In this document: in pieces, positions 54,856 through 62,481 of the stretch
Numbering within the stretch: position 1 is the first letter of the stretch
Layout: every line of letters begins with the position of its first letter
DNA from: Lacimicrobium alkaliphilum
GTDB lineage: Bacteria; Pseudomonadota; Gammaproteobacteria; Enterobacterales; Alteromonadaceae
DNA length: 64,000 nt
Assembly: GCF_001466725.1 (NCBI RefSeq)
Contig: NZ_CP013650.1
Coordinates: 2,542,001 to 2,606,000 of the forward strand
Direction: 5' to 3'
The notes under the pieces: model-generated
The model's input: only the letters and a program-made list of their open reading frames with translations
Database searches by the model: none
Told to the model about the DNA's origin: nothing
Translations under genes and position numbers: made by a program

Positions 54856-56518
54856 CATCCGGCGGCTGACCTGGCTGTTCTGGGCCAGTGCCTTAGTGCT
54901 GATTTTTAGCGGACTGGGACTCAGAGATCCCTGGCCAGCGGATGAACCCCGCTTTGCTCAGATAGCCCTTGAGATGGTGCAATCCGGTGACTGGTTTTTC
55001 CAGCGCCGGGGCGGCGAGCTATACCCCGACAAGCCCCCGATTTTTATGTGGTCCATTGCCCTGTTTTACTGGCTGACTGGCTCAATCAGACTGGCATTTT
55101 TACTGCCCTCGGCGCTGTGCTCCATGCTCACCCTGTATCTGACCTGTGATCTGGGCAAGCGCTTTTGGAATGCTCAAACCGGCCTGATCGCGGGGGCCAC
55201 ATTACTGTTAACCCTGCAATTTACGATACAGGCAAAAAGTGCCCAGATTGACGCCATGGTCTGCTGTTGGATCACTATAGGCTGTTATGGCCTGCTCAGG
55301 CACCTTATACTAAAAGATGGCTGGTACTGGTATTGGCTGGCGTTTGCCGCCATGGGACTGGGTGTCATCACCAAAGGCGTGGGTTTTCTACCGGTGTTAA
55401 TGCTGATCCCGTTTTTTATCAGTCGTCGCCAGTTCATGGTGCAGCCTGCGGTCACAGGCCGCCTGTGGCGCTGGTGGTCCGGGCCTGCCATTATGCTGGC
55501 AACCATAGGGCTGTGGTTAGTCCCCATGTTGATTATGGTTGGCTTATCAGATGATACGGCCCTGCAGGCATACCGGAACAATATTCTGTTTAAACAAACC
55601 GCCACCCGCTATGCCGATGCCTGGCACCATATCAAACCGTTCTGGTATTACCTGACCTCGGTGATTCCGATACTCTGGCTGCCATTAAGTGCGTTATTAC
55701 CCTGGCTTATTCCACACTGGATAACGGCGATCAGAGCCAGAGATGCCAGGTTTATTCTGCCTTTAGGCTGGATTTTACTACTGCTGCTGTTTTTCAGTAT
55801 CAGTCCCGGCAAGCGTGGTGTTTATATTCTTCCGGCACTGCCCATGCTGGCCCTGATATCGGCACCTTTTCTGCCCCGGATTATGCAAAACCCCGCGGCC
55901 TGCCGGGTGCTCTGGCTGATTACTGCATTCATCAGTATTCTGCTGCTGGTACTGGCCATCGGCGGCTGGTCAGGGGTTGAGGCAATTCGTTCCCTGGTAT
56001 CTGAATATGACATTCAGCCCTGGACATTTTTGCTGACCTGTTCGCTGTTTGGTTTTATCAGTCTGATTCTGAGCCGTAATAACAAGTTTAAAAGCTGGTT
56101 GCTGTTTATCCCTTCATTGTGGCTACTCTACAGCACCTGGGGTTACCTGTTGCTGGAGCCGGTAAAAACTCCTAAAGCCATACTCAGGCAAGTGGCGATA
56201 CATACTCAGCTGGACTCAGAACTGGCCATGATAGGGCTCAAAGAGCAGTTTTTGTTGTTTGCACCCAGGCCCTTTACCCATTTTGGCTATCATACACCGA
56301 CCGAACAGCAACAGGCACAAGCCTGGCACTGGCTTAAACAACACCCGCGCGGGCGCATCCTGGTCGCCAGTGATGAAAACCTGGCGTGTTTTAATCCCAC
56401 AGATGCTATAAAACTTGGCCACGCACATCGCCAGGACTGGTTATTGCTTGGACCTGAAGTGATGAAACCGGCGTGCGCTGGGGCTGACGTGCCGGCACCG
56501 GTTTTCCGCCTTGATTAA
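54842..56518 (+). CDS. ArnT-like GT39 family lipid-A/polyprenyl glycosyltransferase
   Basis: 558-residue inner-membrane GT-C enzyme. The periplasmic catalytic loop carries the family DE motif in GLRDPWPADEPRFAQIALEM, followed by YPDKPPIFMW. About 11-13 membrane helices, then a short soluble C-terminus. It would transfer a sugar from a polyprenyl phosphate donor to lipid A or another envelope acceptor. True ArnT (for aminoarabinose) needs arnA/arnB genes, which are absent here, so another sugar is likely. Confidence 0.88.
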   Translation: MDQADIRRLTWLFWASALVLIFSGLGLRDPWPADEPRFAQIALEMVQSGDWFFQRRGGELYPDKPPIFMWSIALFYWLTGSIRLAFLLPSALCSMLTLYLTCDLGKRFWNAQTGLIAGATLLLTLQFTIQAKSAQIDAMVCCWITIGCYGLLRHLILKDGWYWYWLAFAAMGLGVITKGVGFLPVLMLIPFFISRRQFMVQPAVTGRLWRWWSGPAIMLATIGLWLVPMLIMVGLSDDTALQAYRNNILFKQTATRYADAWHHIKPFWYYLTSVIPILWLPLSALLPWLIPHWITAIRARDARFILPLGWILLLLLFFSISPGKRGVYILPALPMLALISAPFLPRIMQNPAACRVLWLITAFISILLLVLAIGGWSGVEAIRSLVSEYDIQPWTFLLTCSLFGFISLILSRNNKFKSWLLFIPSLWLLYSTWGYLLLEPVKTPKAILRQVAIHTQLDSELAMIGLKEQFLLFAPRPFTHFGYHTPTEQQQAQAWHWLKQHPRGRILVASDENLACFNPTDAIKLGHAHRQDWLLLGPEVMKPACAGADVPAPVFRLD

Positions 56519-56605
56519 TTGATCTGAACTGTCTGATTAACCTTAAGTCAGCGTTAAGAAAGCCACCGTATTGTAGACACCATCTGCTATTTAAAGGATG
56601 TTGTT

Positions 56606-57112
56606 GTGCGTCAAATCATCTTACTATTTTGCCTGCTGAGTTTTCCATTAATGGCTCAGCAGGCTCCCGACTTCAGACTCAGCGATCCGGCCCTCGGACA
56701 ACAACTGTCTGATCTGAAAGGCAAAGTGGTGTATCTGGATTTCTGGGCTTCCTGGTGCAAGCCCTGCCGCCATTCTTTTAGCTGGATGAATCATCTGCAA
56801 AGCGAGTATGGCGATCAGGGGCTGGTGATACTGGCGGTTAATCTCGACGCTGAACCTGAGCTGGCTCAGGGGTTTTTACAGCGGCATCCTGCCAGCTTCC
56901 ATATCCAGTTCGACCCACAGGGTAAGATTGCTGAGCAATATCAGTTGCTGGGCATGCCCAGCAGTTACCTGATCGATGCCAATGGCACCCTGCGCCATGT
57001 TCATCAGGGTTTCTTTACGGATAAGCAACCTGTCTATCACCAACAAATAAAAACCCTGCTCGGGGAACGTTACACCGGGCAGTTACTGACTAATATGGGA
57101 GCCCCAAAATGA
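56606..57112 (+). CDS. TlpA-like periplasmic thioredoxin
   Basis: 168 residues. Signal peptide (ILLFCLLSFPLMAQQ) and thioredoxin fold with active site WCKPC (Cys51, Cys54) and cis-proline GMPSSYLI. TlpA/ResA proteins reduce disulphides for cytochrome or cuproprotein assembly. GTG start with AAGGA seven bases upstream. It overlaps the DUF4266 gene by ATGA, tying it to the DUF4266-DUF3570-ApbE cluster. Confidence 0.92.
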   Translation: MRQIILLFCLLSFPLMAQQAPDFRLSDPALGQQLSDLKGKVVYLDFWASWCKPCRHSFSWMNHLQSEYGDQGLVILAVNLDAEPELAQGFLQRHPASFHIQFDPQGKIAEQYQLLGMPSSYLIDANGTLRHVHQGFFTDKQPVYHQQIKTLLGERYTGQLLTNMGAPK

Positions 57113-57327
57113 AATCCAGACCCGTTGTTGTGCTTTGTCTTGTGCTGTCGCTCAGCGCCTGTGCCTCTGTGGGGGTCAAGCCCTGGGAACGGGATCTGCT
57201 GGCCAGAGATGAAATGTCACTGGGTGCCGATTCACTGGATCTTGCACTGGACGATCATATCTATTTCAGCAAAGAAGCTGCCAGCGGCGGCCGCGCCTTT
57301 GCAGGAGGCGGCTGCGGATGCAACTGA
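57109..57327 (+). CDS. DUF4266 small lipoprotein with C-terminal CGCN
   Basis: 72 residues: lipobox LSAC with Cys at residue 19, mature part of only about 54 residues with WERDLLARDEM and a final GGRAFAGGGCGCN. The closing GGGCGC with two cysteines is conserved in DUF4266 as far as I recall and is an obvious partner for the neighbouring thioredoxin. The function is unknown. It overlaps the genes on both sides (ATGA upstream, 10 bp downstream). Confidence 0.9.
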   Translation: MKSRPVVVLCLVLSLSACASVGVKPWERDLLARDEMSLGADSLDLALDDHIYFSKEAASGGRAFAGGGCGCN

Positions 57328-58616
57328 ATCAAAGTAAAAACATACTCGGCGCCCTGGCCGCAGCAACCTGCACACTGATAGGCACACCGGCCGCAGCACA
57401 ACAGGCACCCGGTGCCGAGGAGCCGTGGAAATTTGACACCGCGATTCTCTACTATGGCGAATCTGAGCGGGTCACTGCGGTTGAGGGGATATTTTCTGCC
57501 AGCAAAGATTTTGGCAACGAACATATTTTCAACGGTAAAGTGACCATTGATGGGCTGACCGGTGCCTCAGCTACAGGCGCCGTAGCGCAGCCCACTGCAC
57601 AAACCTTTACCCGGCCCTCCGGCAAGGGTGAATATCAGATCGCAGCCGGTGAAACACCTCTGGATGATACCTTCCGCGATACCCGGGTACAACTCAACGG
57701 CCAGTGGACTCAGCCTGTCTGGCAGGACTACCGGGTCAGTGGCGGCCTGCATTTGTCGAAAGAGTACGATTATCTGTCTATGGCAGTCAATGGCGCATTG
57801 GCCAAGGACTTTAATCAACGCAATACCACCGTCTCGCTGGGTCTCTCCTATGCCTTTGACAGTATCGATCCCGAAGGTGGCAGACCCGTGGCTCTTTCCA
57901 GTATGCCACTCAGAACAGATTTCGCCTCAGAGGAAGAGTATCAGCAGGCCTTTGATGCCACTCGTTTAGCCGGCAGTGACGATAAAAACACGCTGGATCT
58001 GTTACTGGGCCTGACGCAGGTGATAAACCGGCGCACTATTATGCAGCTCAACTACGGACTTTCTGTGGTGGACGGTTATCTCACCGATCCCTTCAAGGTA
58101 CTCAGTGTCGTCAATACACTAGGGCTGACCGAGGACATCCGTTATGAAAACCGGCCTGACAGCCGTACCCGCCACAATGTCTTCTGGCAAACCAAATATG
58201 CCATGGACAGTGGCGTTGCCGACATCTCCTATCGCTTCACCACCGATGACTGGGACATTAACTCTCACACCCTTGATTCGAGACTGCGCTATAACCTGAC
58301 GGCGAACACCTATATTCAGCCTCACTTTCGCTATTACCAGCAAAGCGCCGCTGAGTTCTATCAACCCTATCTGCTGACAGCAGCCGGTTTGCCCGAATTC
58401 GCCAGTGCCGATTATCGTATTGGAGAGATGACCGCCTATACCCTGGGCTTTAAGTACGGCATCTTGCTCGATCAGGGTAAAGAACTGGCCTTCAGGCTGG
58501 AGTATTACCAGCAGGTTCCTAAAAACGCCGGTTTCGAGGAACCCGGGGTATTACAGGAACTGGATTTATATCCCAGTGTGAAAGCAGTGATCGCTCAGGT
58601 AAGTTATAGGTTTTGA
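57318..58616 (+). CDS. DUF3570 outer-membrane-type protein with a putative FMN-attachment motif
   Basis: 432 residues. Signal peptide (LGALAAATCTLIGTPAAA), then a beta-strand-rich sequence that ends in a terminal aromatic (VIAQVSYRF), so probably an outer-membrane barrel. Residues 78-86 read DGLTGASAT, which fits the Dxx(S/T)GA(S/T)x(T/S) flavinylation sequence recognised by ApbE, as in NqrB/NqrC/RnfG; Ser84 would carry FMN. GGAGG nine bases upstream of the ATG. Directly followed by apbE. Confidence 0.88.
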   Translation: MQLNQSKNILGALAAATCTLIGTPAAAQQAPGAEEPWKFDTAILYYGESERVTAVEGIFSASKDFGNEHIFNGKVTIDGLTGASATGAVAQPTAQTFTRPSGKGEYQIAAGETPLDDTFRDTRVQLNGQWTQPVWQDYRVSGGLHLSKEYDYLSMAVNGALAKDFNQRNTTVSLGLSYAFDSIDPEGGRPVALSSMPLRTDFASEEEYQQAFDATRLAGSDDKNTLDLLLGLTQVINRRTIMQLNYGLSVVDGYLTDPFKVLSVVNTLGLTEDIRYENRPDSRTRHNVFWQTKYAMDSGVADISYRFTTDDWDINSHTLDSRLRYNLTANTYIQPHFRYYQQSAAEFYQPYLLTAAGLPEFASADYRIGEMTAYTLGFKYGILLDQGKELAFRLEYYQQVPKNAGFEEPGVLQELDLYPSVKAVIAQVSYRF

Positions 58617-58624
58617 GGCAATCC

Positions 58625-59521
58625 GTGACAGAACCTGCATTTCAACTGACCTGGCAGGGCGATCACTTTTGTGGTCGCTTTAGCGCCATGGCTAGTCCCT
58701 GTGAGGTTTTGATCGACACAACAGACAGACAGCTGGCTGAGCAACTCGCCGCCGTGGCATATTTTGAAGCCAGACGCATTGAGCAAAAATACAGCCGTTA
58801 TCTGTCTGACAATCTCTGCAGCAGAATCAATCTCAGCCAGGGCCAACGGGTTGCCAGTGATGATGAAACCTACCGCTTGCTGTGTTTCGCCGATAGCTGT
58901 TATCAGCTCAGCGAAGGACTGTTTGATATCACCTCCGGTGTGCTGAGACAGGCGTGGAAGTTTGATGGCTCAGACCGATTACCGGAGGCGCAGCAGGTAG
59001 CCGCGTTACTGCCCCTGATCGGCTGGCAACAGGTACGTTTTGACCAGCACAGCATTATCCTGCCACCAGGCTTTGAACTGGACTTTGGTGGTATAGGTAA
59101 AGAGTATGCTGTCGACGCCGTGGCTACGCGCTGTTTACACCTGACACCCCAGATATCGGTCGTGGTCAATTTCGGTGGCGATATTCAGGTGACCCGCCCC
59201 AGAGTCAACAAACAATGCTGGCATATCGGCATTGAAAATCCGGACTCAGAGGGTGATGCTGTGAGGTTGCTCAGGATCACTCAGGGTGGTCTGGCAACCA
59301 GTGGTGATGCCCGGCGATTTTTATACAAAGACGGCGTTCGCTACAGCCATATTCTTAACCCTCAAACCGGCTATCCGGTCGCCGATGCACCGCGCTCTGT
59401 GACCGTCGCCGCCGATCACTGCGTTCAGGCCGGCATACTGGCTACGCTGGCGCTTTTAAAAGGCAAACAGGCTGAAGAATTCTTAAACCAGCAAGGCGTG
59501 ATGTTCTGGCTACAGGCTTAG
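58625..59521 (+). CDS. apbE: FAD:protein FMN transferase ApbE
   Basis: 298 residues. Transfers FMN from FAD to Ser/Thr of exported proteins. Family marks: MASPCEVLI, ELDFGGIGKEYAVDAV, NFGGDIQ and TSGDARRF..YSHILNPQTGYPV. In the last motif (canonical A-D-x-x-A-T) this protein has AGILAT, so the metal-binding Asp is Gly. No signal peptide or lipobox is clear at the chosen start, which is unusual for ApbE. GTG at 58625 has GAGG six bases upstream; a TTG at 58613 overlaps the DUF3570 stop. Confidence 0.9.
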   Translation: MTEPAFQLTWQGDHFCGRFSAMASPCEVLIDTTDRQLAEQLAAVAYFEARRIEQKYSRYLSDNLCSRINLSQGQRVASDDETYRLLCFADSCYQLSEGLFDITSGVLRQAWKFDGSDRLPEAQQVAALLPLIGWQQVRFDQHSIILPPGFELDFGGIGKEYAVDAVATRCLHLTPQISVVVNFGGDIQVTRPRVNKQCWHIGIENPDSEGDAVRLLRITQGGLATSGDARRFLYKDGVRYSHILNPQTGYPVADAPRSVTVAADHCVQAGILATLALLKGKQAEEFLNQQGVMFWLQA

Positions 59522-59587
59522 TTTTATAAATTCCAGACAAACATGATGCAGATCATAGCGTTGTCATGAAAACATTTTAAGCTCTAT

Positions 59588-59622
59588 GACCAGTAACGGA
59601 GAGAGAAGACCAGTAACGGAGA
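59588..59622 (+). repeat. Tandem 20-bp duplication of the ribosome-binding region
   Basis: GACCAGTAACGGAGA occurs at 59588-59602 and again at 59608-59622. Each copy contains an ACGGAG Shine-Dalgarno-like core; the second is correctly spaced from the cytochrome ATG at 59629. Confidence 0.85.
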
Positions 59623-59628
59623 TAAAGA

Positions 59629-60162
59629 ATGCAAAATACGACTGAAAAGTACCATCGAGCCAGTATTGCCCTGCACTGGATTATGCTGTTGTTAATTGTT
59701 GCCGTCTACGCCTGTATTGAACTAAGAGAATTCTATCCCAAAGGCAGTGAGCCCAGAGAGCTGCTAAAACAGTGGCACTTTATGCTGGGACTAAGCGTGG
59801 GATTACTGGTTCTGATTCGGCTATCTGTCCGTTTGCGCCACCCGGCACCGGTTATCAGCCCTCAGCCTCCTGCCTGGCAACACCGGCTCGCCAAAGTGAT
59901 GCATGGTCTGCTCTATCTGCTGATGCTTGGCATGCCTGTGGCTGGCTGGATGATATTGAGCAGCGCAGGCAAACCTGTTCCTTTCTTTGGTCTGGAACTA
60001 CCTGCTTTGCTACCGCCAAATGAAGTGCTGGCAGAACAAATTGAGGAAGTGCATGAAACCATTGGCAGTGCCGGCTATGTATTGATCGCGCTGCATGCCC
60101 TGGCGGGACTGTTCCACCACTATTTTATTAAAGACAATACGTTAAAACGGATGCTGCCCTGA
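59629..60162 (+). CDS. Cytochrome b561 (CybB/YceJ-like)
   Basis: 177 residues, four membrane helices with candidate haem-ligand histidines in IALHWIML, QWHFMLGL, VMHGLLYLL and ALHALAGLFHH. This family oxidises quinol or passes electrons across the inner membrane. It lies about 100 bp after apbE in the same orientation and could feed electrons to the flavinylated envelope protein; that link is inference. Confidence 0.92.
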   Translation: MQNTTEKYHRASIALHWIMLLLIVAVYACIELREFYPKGSEPRELLKQWHFMLGLSVGLLVLIRLSVRLRHPAPVISPQPPAWQHRLAKVMHGLLYLLMLGMPVAGWMILSSAGKPVPFFGLELPALLPPNEVLAEQIEEVHETIGSAGYVLIALHALAGLFHHYFIKDNTLKRMLP

Positions 60163-60192
60163 ATTACCGCTATGTGGTAACACGCAACTAGC

Positions 60193-60570
60193 TTATTCGG
60201 TGCTATAGGCCTGCAAATAGAAATTCACAATATCCAGGCTGGAAAGCATGCCTGTTACTTCTGATCCACTCACTACCACCAGGTGGTGACAATGTTGTTT
60301 CATCATCAACTCTGACACCCTGCGGATACTGTCATCGGGAGTCACTGTTATCAGTGGGGAAGATGCATGCAGGCTGACCGGCGTACAGACGAAATCATCC
60401 ACCTCAAGTAAATCATGGCTGGTAATAATACCGGTGGGACTCTTCTCACTATCCACTACTAACAAAGCCCCGATGCGATGCCTTCGCATCAGCGCTCTGG
60501 CTGTCTGCGTGTTATCAGACCCGTTGACATAATGCACTGCCAGATGCAGCTTCATATCCTTTACTAACAT
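60193..60570 (-). CDS. Stand-alone CBS-pair protein
   Basis: 125 residues made up of two CBS motifs (TARALMRRHRIGALLVVDSE, GIITSHDLLEVDD; SIRRVSELMMKQHCHHLVVV, GMLSSLDIVNFYL). Such proteins bind adenine nucleotides. ATG at 60570 has AAGGAG seven bases upstream and is preferred over an in-frame start six codons earlier. It is the last gene of the leftward metal-related run but separated from it by about 60 bp. Confidence 0.9.
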   Translation of the reverse strand: MLVKDMKLHLAVHYVNGSDNTQTARALMRRHRIGALLVVDSEKSPTGIITSHDLLEVDDFVCTPVSLHASSPLITVTPDDSIRRVSELMMKQHCHHLVVVSGSEVTGMLSSLDIVNFYLQAYSTE

Positions 60571-60630
60571 GTTGACACTCCTTGGCATCCGGAACCATAA
60601 ATTGTCTATCCAATCCTCTGAGAAACCGGT

Positions 60631-61341
60631 TTAGAATTCATATTCCAGCACAAAACGCAGAGTATGATCCTTGCCAATATTACTCAGTTCAGTGATAAAT
60701 CCCAGCTCCCATTTCAGTTGTTTCTGGCCATCAAAACGCTGCAAACCCATTAACGCAGGACCAATGCCAATATAATCCTCTCCGCTGTATAGCTCAATGG
60801 AAGGCTGAACCTGCGGCATCCAGCGGTAACGATATTGCAGACGGAACTCACTTTCCAGTTCGTCCTGTATCTCTCTGCCCCATTCATAAATCATAAACCA
60901 GTTAAGGGTCAGGCTGTTGCGACCAAATTCTTTTTCCAATACCAACCCGGACGCCGTCTCCCACTGATCCGAACCCTGGCGTTTTTCCAGTTCAAACACC
61001 ATCCCCCAGTCGGCCCAATAGCGCCCTTGTTCAGTCATCATCCAACGAGCTTCAAGTTCATAGGCCTCAAGACCGAAATCTCCGTCAATATCGCGTTCAC
61101 CAATCAAATACAGCTCAAGGATCCACCTGTCGTTAATGGAATGGCCAAATCCAATACGCTGGGCAAGAAAATTTTCATCGTCGGTCTGCCGCGACATGAA
61201 ACGCCATTCCACTCTGTGTTCATTAGCCAGTACATAGGGGTGATAAATACGATCCACCACCTGACCGTCAGCCTTAAGGTTGAATGGGACGACCATAGCC
61301 AGCAGACAGAGAGAGCAAAACAAATTTATTCTGATATTCAT
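60631..61341 (-). CDS. Exported beta-barrel-like protein of unknown function
   Basis: 236 residues with a signal peptide (INLFCSLCLLAMVVPFNLKA). The rest alternates polar and aromatic residues in amphipathic strands (VEWRFMSRQTD, WILELYLIGERD, ELEARWMMTEQGRYW) and ends in the outer-membrane signature LEYEF. I do not recognise a family. The start overlaps the FTR1-like gene by ATGA, so it belongs to that operon and may be its outer-membrane component. Confidence 0.8.
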   Translation of the reverse strand: MNIRINLFCSLCLLAMVVPFNLKADGQVVDRIYHPYVLANEHRVEWRFMSRQTDDENFLAQRIGFGHSINDRWILELYLIGERDIDGDFGLEAYELEARWMMTEQGRYWADWGMVFELEKRQGSDQWETASGLVLEKEFGRNSLTLNWFMIYEWGREIQDELESEFRLQYRYRWMPQVQPSIELYSGEDYIGIGPALMGLQRFDGQKQLKWELGFITELSNIGKDHTLRFVLEYEF

Positions 61342-62123
61342 TCTGAAACTCCGGTACTTTGAACCGTTTCTGATTGACTGGACGTTCTGAAAAAGATGTA
61401 TAACGGCGTCAGAATGCACAACAGATAGGTGATGATTTGCAGCAGAGTGGGCGTGGATTCATAGCCAATCAGCGTATTTAACACCAGTCCCAGCTCAGAG
61501 CTGTCTGATATCCAGTCACTGGTATCCCATATGGGAGCGGACGCTGAAATCACATTAACCTGGGCTAGCAGGTTGAAAGTAAAAATCAGCTGACCTGCAC
61601 TCCAGCACAGTATCAGCAACACAAAAAGCCCCTGACTGCCCCGACGCAGGAAAGCATGATTGAACAGATAAATCAGGATCCCAGCGCTGAAACAAACACC
61701 AAATCCTAATAAGGTTCCGGTGAACAACGACCAGTAGTGCTGTCCGGCGCGCCAGTAGTTGTCCAGAAACATGAGAAAATAACTGCCGTTTATGCCGATG
61801 GTTAACACACCGAGTGCCCCGGCACTCTGTTGCCAGTATTGATTAAGGCCTTGTCGGAAAATATACAGGTGTAATACCACCAGCAGGTAGATCAGTGTGT
61901 GAGTCACAAAGGTCATCCACTCCAGCCCGGCTCCCTCCGCCAGATTGCTCAGGGCAGAGAAATTGAACATCAGAGCAAAAGCCAATATCAGCCCACCAGG
62001 TACCGTCCAGAGTACCCAACGATAGCTCTGCTTTGCGCTGTTGCCCTGGGCCAGTAACAGACTGATTAACCAGAATACCGGCAAAGCATCGCGCAAAAAC
62101 AAAATGACGGTATTAATCAGCAT
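61338..62123 (-). CDS. FTR1/EfeU-like multi-pass membrane protein
   Basis: 261 residues with about seven membrane helices. The first helix (MLINTVILFLRDALPVFWLI) resembles the first helix of FTR1/EfeU iron permeases but carries RDALP in place of REGLE, so the second acid of REXXE is missing, and no second REXXE helix is visible. It may be a divergent permease or a relative in a different role. It overlaps the cupredoxin gene by 11 bp, the typical partner of FTR1-like genes. ATG at 62123 with GGAG six bases upstream. Confidence 0.75.
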   Translation of the reverse strand: MLINTVILFLRDALPVFWLISLLLAQGNSAKQSYRWVLWTVPGGLILAFALMFNFSALSNLAEGAGLEWMTFVTHTLIYLLVVLHLYIFRQGLNQYWQQSAGALGVLTIGINGSYFLMFLDNYWRAGQHYWSLFTGTLLGFGVCFSAGILIYLFNHAFLRRGSQGLFVLLILCWSAGQLIFTFNLLAQVNVISASAPIWDTSDWISDSSELGLVLNTLIGYESTPTLLQIITYLLCILTPLYIFFRTSSQSETVQSTGVSE

Positions 62124-62481
62124 CGGCGTCTCCTGTAGAAACTGCGTGAACTTGCCCTTTTGCCTGATTGGGATGAAATTCACCAAAAAACGAATAGATG
62201 CCGGGCTCAAGAGGGCCGATATAGATAATGGTTCGACGCCCTGGAAACAGCACTTTTTCACGGTTTAAATCAAAGCTGTCAAACTCTTCTGGTGCGTCAT
62301 CCTGATTATGGATAATCAGCCTGAATTTCTGTCCGGCGGGTACCTCCAGGCGCTGGGGATAAAACAAGTGCTGCCTGAGTATCAATTCAAACTCAGGCAA
62401 TTCGGCGCTGACCGCTAAACTTGCAGTCAGACTGAGTATGGCTGTAAAGATTAGCAGCAGTCTGCGCAAACGATTAATCAT
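62113..62481 (-). CDS. EfeO-type cupredoxin domain protein
   Basis: 122 residues. Signal peptide (LLLIFTAILSLTASLAVSA) and one cupredoxin domain with PAGQKFRLIIHNQD, APEEFDSFDLNREKVLFPGR and PLEPGIYSFFGEFHP. This is the EfeO-type periplasmic domain found next to FTR1 family permeases, presumably handling Fe or Cu. It overlaps the histidine-kinase gene by 8 bp. Confidence 0.9.
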   Translation of the reverse strand: MINRLRRLLLIFTAILSLTASLAVSAELPEFELILRQHLFYPQRLEVPAGQKFRLIIHNQDDAPEEFDSFDLNREKVLFPGRRTIIYIGPLEPGIYSFFGEFHPNQAKGQVHAVSTGDADAD

